Source: Allacma fusca
Lineage: Eukaryota > Arthropoda > Collembola > Symphypleona > Sminthuridae
Assembly (NCBI GenBank): GCA_947179485.1
Contig: OX359248.1
Location: forward strand, 1,319,501-1,383,500
DNA: 64,000 nt
Direction of reading: 5' to 3'
The first letter of the stretch is position 1; every line of letters starts with the position of its first letter. Shown piece by piece: positions 28,306 through 38,342 of this stretch. Below the pieces are notes generated by a model, which saw only the letters and a program-made list of their open reading frames with translations, was not told where the DNA came from and searched no databases. The position numbers were made by a program, and so were the translations under genes.

Positions 28306-29541
28306 TTATTTCCCAGTTGGTCGACTCCATTTAAGAGGGCACTGCTCCGTCTTGTGTCCAACTTTTTTGCAGTAAAAGCAAATGGGACGTCCTTGAGGAT
28401 CCGTATAAATATGGGCCTTTGTCATGTGCATCTTGTTTGCGCATTCCTTGATGGGATGTCTTTGATGGCAATAGATGCACTTGGCATCTCTTCTCTTGAT
28501 CTTTTCCCCCCGTCTATTGTCGGGACCATCTTTGCGGAAACCAGACCCGTCACCTCGAGGAAAAAACGGCAAAGTGGGATTCCGAAGAAATTTGTCCGGA
28601 GCGAATCGTTTCATTCCTGGTGTCACATCAGGAGGAATCAAGTTGACCTGGGCTTCTTCGGCGGAAAATTCTGCTCTTGGACGCTTGGCTCTAGGAATAG
28701 GGTGAATATGTTTCGATGATGTCGGAGTGTAGGTGGAAGTAGGGTTTATAGGTAGGCGTGGTACTGTAGGAGGGTTTGAAAGAGGATTTGTAGTTGAAGG
28801 TGATGGAAGGTGGGGAAGTTTTATAGGTAACGGTTTCTTAAAACCTGGAGTAAGAATATTGTAGGATGAGGGAGGAGGAACTTTATGGGTGTTATATTGA
28901 GGAATAATAGGGACAGTAGATAATTTTAAAGGAGGAGGTTCGGGAGTATTGAATCCTATAGGTATCTGATTAGGAAGTTGGAGATGGATAATCCCAGAAG
29001 ACGTGGGAACGGATATTGTTGCCGGGGGAATCTTGTTTGGTGTTGCCACCCGAGATGGTCTTGTGGCCTTGCGTACAAAACCAAAGCCTTCTGGAACTGC
29101 AGCTGGTGGCTATGGCGAACGAATACGGAGATTCTTCATTTGGACAACTGGATTCAAACTTGGATCTTTATACAAGTCTTTTGAAGCAGCCAATTCCTCT
29201 AGAGTCCGAATATTTGGAGTATATAATTCTTCAGTCTTCTCACGAATTAAAGGAACAATATCCGTAATGGTATTGAACCCATGAGAGTCTCCAGGGCATG
29301 ACATCTCCATTATGGTGGTCAATGACTGGATTTCTTCGATATCTTCCGGTTCATCATCTTGGGATGGTGGGAATACTAATTTAGGGCTGGGAATAGGGGA
29401 TAGGAGTTTATGAGGTGGTCTAGCAGGGGATCGGAGCAATAATTCTTCAACGTCATCCGGAATTGGGTAGCTTATGGGAGAACCGATGTCCAGAAGTCCT
29501 TCAATGTCTTCCATCAGCTCGTTATTATTAAGGTCTGCCAT
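28306..29541 (-). pseudogene. ORF3 of the LTR element: acidic/proline-rich protein with two zinc knuckles
   Basis: The start ATG lies 18 bases past the integrase stop. The frame spans 412 codons, with one internal TAG (29110-29112, codon 144) and a final TAA. The N-terminal part is acidic (MADLNNNELMEDIEGLLD). The middle is very rich in Pro (EPPPLKLSTVP, KVPPPSSYN). Basic clusters that could be nuclear signals follow (RAKRPR, RRGEKIKRR). The end carries two CCHC knuckles at about codons 355-367 (CIYCHQRHPIKEC, one residue shorter than canonical) and 388-401 (CFYCKKVGHKTEQC, canonical). Most gypsy-type elements have nothing or an env gene here; this protein has no signal peptide or membrane segment. 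A nucleic-acid-binding role is inferred from the knuckles only. It is unlike the element's own Gag, which has one knuckle. Confidence 0.75.
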
Positions 29542-29559
29542 ATCTAAGAAGTAGTGCAA

Positions 29560-31224
29560 TTATTGTAGTATCATACTAAATAAATTAGACAGAGATTCAA
29601 CCGTATCAAGTTTCTTCATTGTATGAGTATCCGGATTACTAGGATCATATCTGACAGGTTTTCTAGTAACCCGAGAAGAAGAACGGGAAACAGTTGATAA
29701 CTTTGAAGAAGTGCTATCTGCACTTGAATCATGAGAGGTAGTTTGTACAGGAATTGTAACAGGAGGGACACTTTGAGGTTGCGGGATTCTACTAGTGCCA
29801 GTGATAGGAGGAGAATTATTAGTTATTATAATATTACTATTTTCAGGAATAGTATCAGGAGTTATATTACATGGAGGAGTTTGTATTTGAGGAGTATCAT
29901 TATTGGGAGTCTCTGTATTCATTTCAACAACTGTATCATCAGAGGACTGTGAAGAATCGGATATGAATTCTTGATAGTCCCTTGTGTACTTAGCTGTGTT
30001 AAACCAGTCTTTATTTAAGTGAGTGTCTGAATCAAACTTAGGAGAAACGTAATTAGGATCTTTCTCGGTAGGAGTTTGTGAGACGGGAGGTGTAGTTTCA
30101 TGAGTGTCAGAAGGATTTATGGGCGGGATATCAGGATTAAGCCCTTCAATTTCTGGGGATAATTCTAATTCTGGATCTCTATACATCTCATTGACTGTGT
30201 CTACATGTTGCCCAATAATTTCGGGGTGGTACTTAGACAAATGGTGAACATGAAAAACTCTGCCTATGTTATTGGCAAGGCTGTTCTCCAAGTCAATGAG
30301 ATATGTTAGAGGTCCCAATTTATCCATAATTCTGTAAGGGCCATCCCACTTGAGTTTAAAACGAGCTTTTGCTCCAACTAGTCGTTCTCGGCTTTTTACA
30401 AGGACTAGTTCGCCTATATTAAACTCTAAGTGTGGATGGCTCTTGTCGTACTCTAACTTATTGCTAAGTTGGTAACGACAAGTATTCTCATTAGCTTGTA
30501 CCCTGTCCTTAAGTAATTGGAACCGTCTATCCATTGCGGAAAGATGTTCATTATTGACTGGGTACTTGGATGTAGTAGCTAATGAGGGATCCATACCATA
30601 CAAAAGACGGAAAGGGGAGAATCCTGTTGTGGAGTGTTGGGAAATATTGTAGCTTTTGGCTACAATAGGAACTTGTATGTTCCAATCCATACCAGACTTC
30701 TGTGTTGATTTGGACAACATGTTCTTAAAAACATCATTAGGACGTTCAGCATAAGTATTTGATGCGGGGTGATAGGGAGCTGTATGTTTGAGTGTTATTC
30801 CCTTATCTGAACAGAAATTCAAGAAATCTGTTGAGGTAAAGGAACCAGCATTATCGCATATAATCTTCTTACAGTGATCGTATCGGGTGAAATACTTGCC
30901 TAGGTTAATAATGACTGTATCTGAAGTCATGTCTGAAGTTGGAATAGCTTCAATCCATCTAGTAGCGAGATCAACAATAGTTAATAAATATCTATTGTGT
31001 CTTCGTGTAATGGGGAGTTCTACAATAAAGTCAATAGCTATGGTATGGAATGGTTCGAGTGGAGTTAAATTCGTCTGTAACGGCCCTGCCTTCGCGACAT
31101 GTGGTACGTTCTGGAATTGACATGTCTGGCAGGCCTGACAGAAACGACGAACATCCTTATACATTCCATACCAATAGAATCGAGAGCGTATAGCAAAGTA
31201 TGTCTTATGAAATGACAAATGAGA
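29560..31224 (-). pseudogene. Integrase region of pol
   Basis: About 555 codons, in the same frame as RT-RNase H but separated from it by one TAA at 31225-31227. The HHCC zinc-binding N-terminus is split by that stop: the first His lies just before it, the second His and CQACQTC after it. The catalytic core shows the D,D,E triad in AIDFIVELP, CDNAGSF and YAERPND. A GPY/F-like module (KWDGPYRIMDKLGPLTYLI) follows, then a long Ser/Thr/Pro/Asp-rich tail (about 200 residues) ending SMILQ. The family role is insertion of the cDNA into the host genome. The stop may be a mutation or a sequencing error; nothing nearby resembles a known readthrough signal. Confidence 0.9.
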
Positions 31225-33303
31225 TTAATCATTTTCATGAACATCAGTGAAAATCTTATGCCTAAGACACTCAGGAATTACGACTAACCAAAGAGGACCA
31301 GTTTCATTATAGTTAGCGTAATAGAGGATATTATTAATAATAGCATAATCCTTTGCAAACTTATGAGGAACATCAGGACTTTCAGTTTCATTATATTTAA
31401 TGGAATCAATAATCGATTTTAACTTATCGTCCTGTCTTTGAATCTGTTCAAAGGTTTGCTTCTTAGTATTAACCACATATGAAAATAAAGGTTCATGGGA
31501 CTCGTGGTCAGTTAGGACACGGAATTGCTTTCCATGCAGGTAATGATGGAAGTGTTCAATACTTTTGACAATCGACCATGCTTCCTTGTGAGTGATCGGC
31601 CACCTACTTTGTGTTTTATCAAAAGATTTAGAGTAATAAGCTATAATTCCTACTTCATTGTTTATAGTTTGAAGTAATGCGGAACCTATAGCTTCTTGAC
31701 TACTATCCACATATAAATCTAACTGACCATCGGGATGTGGGAACATAAGAATAGGAGCTGACGTGATAGCTAACTTTAAGTTCTCAAAGGATTCCTGTTC
31801 GACATGAGTCCAAATAAATTTAGTTCCATTTTCGGTTAGGCGAAATAAAGGTTTTGCTAAAAATGACATATCTTTAATATGTCGACGGAAGAATCCAATG
31901 ATACCCAAAATACGGCGAATCTGTTTAACATTCCTAGGTGGTTTTAAATCCAAGATAGCCTGAATACGGTCTTGTTTAATACGTATGCCATCTTTGGAAA
32001 TAACATATAAATCTAACTGACCATCGGGATGTGGGAACATAAGAATAGGAGCTGACGTGATAGCTAACTTTAAGTTCTCAAAGGATTCCTGTTCGACATG
32101 AGTCCAAATAAATTTAGTTCCATTTTCGGTTAGGCGAAATAAAGGTTTTGCTAAAAATGACATATCTTTAATATGTCGACGGAAGAATCCAATGATACCC
32201 AAAATACGGCGAATCTGTTTAACATTCCTAGGTGGTTTTAAATCCAAGATAGCCTGAATACGGTCTTGTTTAATACGTATGCCATCTTTGGAAATAACAT
32301 GACCTAAGAAGTCCAACTCTTCATATCCAAATGAACATTTCCTTGGCTGTAGTTTGTAATTTCTTTGGGCGCACCTAGCTAGGAAATTATCGAGTCTATC
32401 TAGCATCTCTTCAAATGTGCGACCAAAGAATCCTGCATCATCAACATAACTAGCTAACCAAGGATAATGAACCCTTGGAAAGATTTGCCTAAATGCGTGC
32501 TGAAAGCGAGGACCTGAGTTTTTCCAGCCAAATGGAGCTCTCGTAGGCCTTAACAATTCGTCGTTAGTGACGATAGCCAATACATCGCGAGAGTCTTCCT
32601 CGATCTCAACTTGACGGAAAGCGTCCTTACCATCAGCAGTGCAGAAAAAGGCAGCGCCAGCAAAAGAATCTAGTTGTTCTTGTAAATTGTCTGCAGGGAA
32701 TGGAAAGAATTGACATTTTAAATTGACCTTTCGTAGGTCATATACAACTCTAGGGGGTCCATTCTTACGGGGAACAACTAATACGGGGGAACTATATGGT
32801 CCAGTGCAAGGTTCTAACCAGCCTAACTTTTTCTCTCGCTCAACATGGTCTCGAATAACTTGTTTGTTGAGTGGAGAATTTCGGTAAGGGGTAGACTGTA
32901 CTGGACTATCATCGATTAATTCGACTTTACAGGAGATATTACGACCATTGTCGTCTGTAATTATACCTATGTCTTCATCCCTCCAAGCAAACGCAGTGGG
33001 ATGTTTTCTTATTATGTGTATAATACTATCCCTCTGTGGCTGGGTTAGAGAAGGACCTAGATTAAATTGCGAAATCTGATCATCGGTTAAAGGAGGTACA
33101 TCTACTCTACTAATATTACGAAGGTTCACATTGTTTTGCTCGAGGGGTTCACAATTAGCTATGTGACTGCAAGGTTTCAGTGTTATAGGCTCATTACTAA
33201 GATTTGAAACATAAATAAATCCTTGACCATGAATAGCATTAACAATACTTGAAGTCTGAATTAACCCATCTGTATAGAATAAGTATTTATTAGCCCATAC
33301 CAC
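31225..33303 (-). pseudogene. Reverse transcriptase-RNase H region of pol, with internal duplication
   Basis: 692 codons with all major RT blocks: VVPRKNGPPRVVYDLRKVN, DGKDAFRQVEI, APFGWKNSGPRFQ and the active site YVDDAGFF. Next comes the thumb/connection segment (FLGHVISKDGIRIKQ), here present twice in tandem. RNase H follows (DLYVDSSQEAIGSALLQ, HKEAWSIVKSIEHF, LTDHESHEPLF). The frame is shifted relative to the protease frame; the two overlap by 14 bases. The 98-residue duplication between polymerase and RNase H would probably disturb folding, so this copy is likely non-autonomous. Confidence 0.93.
31711..32298. repeat. 294-bp perfect in-frame tandem duplication inside pol
   Basis: 31711-32004 and 32005-32298 look identical. 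The breakpoints share the microhomology ACAT. The unit is 98 codons, so the reading frame is kept. It covers the RT thumb/connection up to the first RNase H strand. Confidence 0.93.
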
Positions 33304-34210
33304 TGTCTCCAGTATACTGTGTATTAAAGAAAATCTTAATACGTCGAGCCCCTTGTGGTGGAATCTGGTAGGGTCGATTAGTTCTACAGCGTGTAGGGAA
33401 ACGAGGAAGAGGGGCTGAACCCGGTTTTTGGGCCTTTAAGGTTTCAAAGACATGCATTGTGTCGGTACTCATAGAATGTGAGGAAACATGCGATTTAATA
33501 GTGCAAGAGGATTCTGTACTAGATGGAGCTTTAACAAAGAATTTAGACTGTGATTTACAAGTAGGGGTAGTAACATGTGAAATAGACTTTAAACATTGAA
33601 AAATATTCTTAGGTAAATACACAGTACCCTTATAGCAATCAATGTGAGCCTTAATACTTCGTAAAATATCTAGACCGATGACCATTTCAGAAGAAAGATT
33701 ATCAAGGATATAGAATATCCATTCATAATGTCCAGCGCTCCGCGCGGAAACTCGTATTTTGATATAATGATAAATAATAATACTGGAATGAGGTTTATCT
33801 ACGGAGAGGGTAACATAGATAGGTTTAGAACAATCATGTAAAGTATAAGAAGAAGGAATTTTCTCTAGTAAGGAGGGGTGAATACAGGAAATGGATGCGC
33901 CTGTATCAACAAGCGCAGTGAGTTTGTAGGGGTTCTTCCCTAAAATAGAAATATCCCATAATAAATCTGTTTTATTGTTTAGTGCTCTAAGGGGACCAAT
34001 ACAATAATTAGGTAATAACTCTGATTTTAGAGTTGACAGGAGTTGAGTCTTAATACTAGAAGGATTATGTGAAACTGAAGAAGGGTTATTTATTGACAAT
34101 ATAGAAAATCTATTAGAAGTAGAAATATCTGAGATTATAGATTGATTATCTATAGCAATAGTAGGTTTAGAAAACTTAGTAGATTTTTGTTTAGGTGTCA
34201 CCTCCCGCAA
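33290..34210 (-). pseudogene. Aspartic protease region (pro) of the LTR element
   Basis: About 306 codons. The active-site motif is LVDTGASISCIHP, and the second half carries EMVIGLDILRS, the usual flap/dimer-side block. The frame is -1 relative to gag and is open back across the gag stop, so a -1 shift near GGAAAAC (about 34225-34231) could join them; that heptamer is not a canonical slippery site. Downstream the frame ends at TAA 33290-33292, while RT continues in another frame. The Cys- and Ser-rich linker between has no other known domain. Confidence 0.85.
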
Positions 34211-34218
34211 GGGACACC

Positions 34219-35130
34219 TTAACAGTTTTCCGGAGGGGTAATAGAGATCTTAGGGGCAGGTCTCTCAGGTAAAGGGATCCCCTGAGCCTTCATTAGTTTC
34301 CAGCATCTGTGGACTCTATGATTTTCCCGTTTGCATTCGTAGCATAAGGGTTTACCGTTAGAGGACACACACGCAGCCTTATGTTCAGCGGAGTAATTGG
34401 GAATAACTAATTTCTTAGTTGGTCCCATAGCTCGAACCGAAGACTGAGTGTGGTTATTCATAGAAGATGTCATGGAGGGGGTTTGTCGTGCTAAATGGGG
34501 ATTAACGTGGACATGACGAGTGAGGTTAGAAAAAAAACTGTCTATGGTAGTGCACCCTGAGGTTACGTGTGCCCGTAGATTTTCAGGCAGCCCACGTAAC
34601 AAATTCGTGACCTTATCATACTCTGTCATGTGTGAGTTAATTCTCGACATACAATCGACTACGTTCGCTACGTATGCCATGGGATCATCACCAAAGTTGT
34701 ACTTTAAACTTTTGAGCTCTGCGGCTGCTCGCTCTTTAATATTGTCAGCAGAGAAAAAATTAGAAATGGCGATGATGAGCAATTGCCATGCGTAGTTCCC
34801 GTAATTAGGGATGTCTTGTGTTGCAGCGCGTGCAGCAAGATTTATGTACTGCGTTTTGTGGGATTTCCACCAAACCGCTGGGGTACCGGATAAAAAACGG
34901 TCTAAATTGTTGACCTTCCATTGGTCATCGAGGCCGTAATTTGTGCATTCAGCATTGAATTGCACAAGCCAATCCCTGACATTACTACTACCATCATACT
35001 TCCGAAATGTTTGAAGCATGTGATACATGCGAGAGGGATCATTAACGGGGGCAGCGTTATTGGGAATGGGATTTGCCGTAAAATACTGCGCTATGGCAGC
35101 GGCGATCTGATTGATCTGATCCTGATCCAT
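34219..35130 (-). CDS. Gag of the LTR element
   Basis: 303 codons, intact, starting MDQDQINQIAAAIAQYF. A retrotransposon-type capsid region runs over about residues 40-190 (RDWLVQFNAECTNYG, TPAVWWKSHK, DPMAYVANVVDCMSRI, LLRGLPENLRAHV). A basic linker is followed by one canonical CCHC knuckle, CYECKRENHRVHRC. Its expected role is assembly of the particle and RNA packaging. The start is the first ATG after the 1.1-kb leader. It is the only complete frame in the element. Confidence 0.92.
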   Translation of the reverse strand: MDQDQINQIAAAIAQYFTANPIPNNAAPVNDPSRMYHMLQTFRKYDGSSNVRDWLVQFNAECTNYGLDDQWKVNNLDRFLSGTPAVWWKSHKTQYINLAARAATQDIPNYGNYAWQLLIIAISNFFSADNIKERAAAELKSLKYNFGDDPMAYVANVVDCMSRINSHMTEYDKVTNLLRGLPENLRAHVTSGCTTIDSFFSNLTRHVHVNPHLARQTPSMTSSMNNHTQSSVRAMGPTKKLVIPNYSAEHKAACVSSNGKPLCYECKRENHRVHRCWKLMKAQGIPLPERPAPKISITPPENC

Positions 35131-36260
35131 CTCGAAGGACCAAAAAATAATTTAATTCCTTAAGTGTTATATACAGGGAAAATGAAGCTCTAAACAATTA
35201 CGGGTAACGTAGGTAGTGAATATGGGGCGAGTCTGGTACAGAAAATAAGTATGGAAAATTACGGTATCAATTGATGACTCGTAATGAAAAATGTATGTCG
35301 AATGATTATTTAATCGACCTGAGATTATTGATCGGGAAGTGGGGCAGAAATTACAACAGTGGGGGTATTTTCGGATAACGGTATCAAAATCAAGAAACAT
35401 TAGGTGCTTGTTGTGAGAGGGTTTGGAATTGTTTGGCGACTGACACACTCTTAAATAAATTGAAAAAATATTAATAATAATAATTAATTCAAATAGCAGA
35501 TAACCCTAATGAAATTGAAATTGCCGGAAAAGATCGGCGCCTTATATGTGAGGGTGCATAAGTTTAATCAAAAGGGTTATTGAAAATGGATACGTTTAAT
35601 TTAATTTAATTGATCAAAATAAACTTGAAATTAATTGATTGGAGTGGTAGAGCAAATGAAAATAAACTTTCGTAATTTAATTATTTATTATATGGGAGTG
35701 GTAGAGCAAGGGTTGTTGTAATTTAAATTTCATAAAAAGGGGTTCTCAAAATTACCAGGAGTAGGTAGAGCAAATTTCAAACTGGCATAGTAACAGGTTG
35801 GGGACTCAGGAAATAATCCAGCGCTCCGCGCGGAAATATGTGCATTGCCCGGAAATACTTAATTTTTATTTATAATAATTTAGCCTGAGCTATTGCTCGG
35901 AAAACTACTCTTTTATAAAATTTTCCCAGGGCAAATGCACATCTAATATTTTAGGGAAGAGGGTAGGCAAAAATAATTAGGGTAGGGTAGATGCCCACGC
36001 CTGCCAGACCCGGCTTTTTACTAAATAAAAAAATAAAATCCCAAATAAATATTAAAACTTACTTGAAGGATCCAAAAATCACCTTTATTTAGCACGGGAA
36101 GGGCCTAATAAAATTTATCCCAAAAACCAAAACAAAATTTCAAAATACTTTCAAAATTTTAAATTTTAATTTTAAGACTTATAAAAAATCACAACTGCAA
36201 CAAAAAAAATGCCAATAACCAAGCTGCCAAGTATTTTAAACTTGGCGCTGGATGGTCTGG
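35131..36260 (-). other. Untranslated leader between the 5' LTR and gag
   Basis: 1.13 kb without a long frame. It contains three copies of GGAGTGGTAGAGCAA-like sequence (near 35640, 35694 and 35758; the last is altered). It also has a GC-rich 20-mer, TCCAGCGCTCCGCGCGGAAA (35817-35836), that is repeated exactly inside pro at 33731-33750. Immediately after the LTR the minus strand reads CCAGACCATCCAGCGCC, which does not begin with TGG. Packaging or dimerisation signals would be expected here, but none is proven. Confidence 0.7.
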
Positions 36261-36747
36261 GTAGGCAGGGATTGGTGGCTCAGGTATGGGTAAAGGTCTG
36301 GTGGTATAGGAGCGGGAGAAGGTAAGAAATTACCTAATAAAAACCGTCCTTTCGGTCGGAAATCCAGGAGAATTCTCCGGAACCAGGAGCCAAAGGTAAA
36401 GACCTCGGAACCAACCGCTAAGGCAGTGGATTACAGAATGTCCTTTCTGTGGAAATCCCTTCCCCTTTTATACTTTTTAAGGGTCCAGGATTTCCACAGG
36501 AGGAACATAAGGTGAGTATTTTACATTTATTTTATTTTTAGCTTCTAAGTAGGTTAGGATTAGGTTAAGGTAAGAACTGAGAAAATGTAAACAATGAGTT
36601 TACATTTTCTCCCTAATCCTTTTATTTTAATTTTTTATTTCAGGACTGGGGGAAAGCAGTGGTCCTTTTCACCATCATTTGAGGAAAGTGTGTGTGTGTA
36701 GTGCTGCGGTGAAAGTGACAGTGTTTTTGTCAGTTTTCACACTGACA
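36261..36747 (-). repeat. 5' LTR of the gypsy-type element
   Basis: 487 bp, the same length and apparently the same sequence as 27487-27973. It is the upstream LTR for the minus-strand genes. Confidence 0.95.
36475..36482 (-). promoter_or_regulatory. TATA box in the 5' LTR
   Basis: The minus strand reads TATAAAAG followed by GGGAAGGG, about 265 bases into the LTR. It is a likely core promoter for the element's genomic RNA. Confidence 0.65.
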
Positions 36748-36899
36748 GCGCCCTAATCCTCTGCTGATCTGATCTGCTTTATTGGTTTTTGACGCTTGAT
36801 AATCGTATGTCACACAGGAAACATTTGCTTGCTTTAAGTAACTCCGAATTGTGGGGTTTCCGCTGGATCAGACCTACGGTTATGATTTATTGTTGCATA

Positions 36900-38285
36900 T
36901 AGGGCATAAGTAAGTAAGTAAGTAAGTAAGTTGGTTTATTCAAGTGTCAATGAAGTCAATACAGGTATTGTTTTTCACCCACGACACCTTTGGTCAACCA
37001 AAAGGTCCAACCATACAGCAAGTTAAAAGGCAGAAACAAGTCAAAATAAGAAACCGGGTCGTAACGTAATAACATTTACATACATAAATGGGTATCAAGG
37101 TGGTGTATGATCACTTCGGCCTGTAAGTATGTACATTCTAAGAGCCTTTATAAACGCACCATAATTCAATTGCCTTAGTCTCAACTGAGGAGGTAAACAA
37201 TTCCAACAATTAGCACATGCATACATTACATTCTTCTCCGCTATTTTAGATTTCATCATAGGGACGAATAAAGAAACACTGCTAGCTGATCTCAGGTTGG
37301 ATGGGTTGAATCTCACAAGTAATACAGAATTAATATACTTAACTGCATGACCAAAATACACAAGGGAGTACATAAACTTTCCAGAGTAGAAAATTATACG
37401 TTCAGGAAGTGTGAGCACATTATACTGTTCATATAACGTTGAGAGGTTACAAACAGCTACACGTTTACTACCATTAAGAGTACACAAAAATTTATCAATT
37501 TTACTCTGAATGAGCTCAAGTTTGTTTTTTGCTACATTTGACCATGCTAATAGGCAGTAGTCAATGTGACTAAATACATAGGCGTTGGTAACTAGTATCT
37601 TAGTATCCATAGTTAAAAACCTCTTAATTCGTAGTATCCCACCCATAGTTTTTGTAATTTTCATGAGTACATAATTGGCATGCTCGCCAAAGTTAAGTTT
37701 GTCATCAAGCAATACACCTAAATATTTAAACGACCACACTCTCTCCAATTCTTCACCATCAACCTCTAGCTTACAATCAGTGTTAATAGCCGACGGAGAT
37801 TTGTTAAACAGAACATACTTAGTTTTACTTATATTTATAGATAAGGAATTTTCTTTCATCCAGGTATTTAAATGTAGTAGGCAAGTTTGCATTCGTCTGA
37901 AAAGTACATCAATATAAGTATCATAAATAAATACCACCAAATCATCAGCATAGCATAACCAGTCAATAACATCATATCCTTTCAAGCAGTCACTTATATC
38001 GCTAAAGAAGTATATAAATAACGTCGGCCCTAATACTGACCCAGCAGGCACACCGTTTAAGTCAGAGAAGGGATTAGATAAGGAATTATTTACATAGATT
38101 TTAAAGCTACGCTTATACAGGTAATCAGCAGTAAATCTTAATAAGTGGAGATTGCATTTAAATTTTCTGTGCATTTTGTTTAAAAGAATTAGCCTAGACA
38201 CAGAATTAAAAGCTTTCTTCAGGTCAATAAATACAGCAAGTACTTTAACTAGAGGCGGATTTAGGTAGGTACATAGGTAGGGCAT
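36900..38285 (-). mobile_element. 5'-truncated non-LTR retrotransposon (LINE) with 8-bp target duplication
   Basis: The copy proper is 36908-38277. Its flanks are both TAGGGCAT (36900-36907 and 38278-38285), a target-site duplication. Its 3' end (left side) is a simple-repeat tail of six AAGT units on the plus strand (ACTT on the coding strand). Its 5' end breaks inside the RT gene, a typical product of incomplete reverse transcription. It sits 152 bases from the end of the LTR element. Confidence 0.9.
37095..38277 (-). pseudogene. LINE reverse transcriptase, 3' part of ORF2
   Basis: About 394 codons, open to the stop. RT blocks seen: VLAVFIDLKKAFNSVSR, NGVPAGSVLGPTLFIYFFSDI (Ala where Gln is usual), the active site CYADDLVVF, and INISKTKYVLF followed by FKYLGVLLDDKLNF. 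The C-terminal part after the thumb is also present. The endonuclease and the first RT blocks are missing because of the truncation. The apparent start ATG lies inside the target duplication, so it is not a native start. Jockey/CR1-like by motif style; I cannot fix the clade. Confidence 0.9.
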
Positions 38286-38342
38286 GTGATTTCTACTTAT
38301 CCATGGGAATATGTATGTAATACTTGATTGGTTGGCTGTTCC

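Larger units (their letters stand above)
27487..36747 (-). mobile_element. Ty3/gypsy-type LTR retrotransposon, near-complete
   Basis: A 9261-bp element is bounded by two 487-bp direct repeats that look identical by eye. All coding frames are on the minus strand: gag (34219-35130), protease (33290-34210), RT-RNase H (31225-33303), integrase (29560-31224) and a third ORF (28306-29541). A polypurine tract abuts the 3' LTR, which fixes the orientation. The order PR-RT-RH-IN and the IN GPY/F module place it with Ty3/gypsy. The LTR begins TGTCAGTGTG and ends with CTAC rather than CA. The outer flanks (GGCGC on the 5' side, TCACT on the 3' side) show no target-site duplication. No TGG-type primer-binding site follows the 5' LTR. 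The reading frame is interrupted several times despite the identical LTRs. Confidence 0.95.

Noticed and set aside
38285..38285. ATG at the start of the LINE frame as a native start
   Set aside because: It lies inside the TAGGGCAT target duplication, so it is host sequence.
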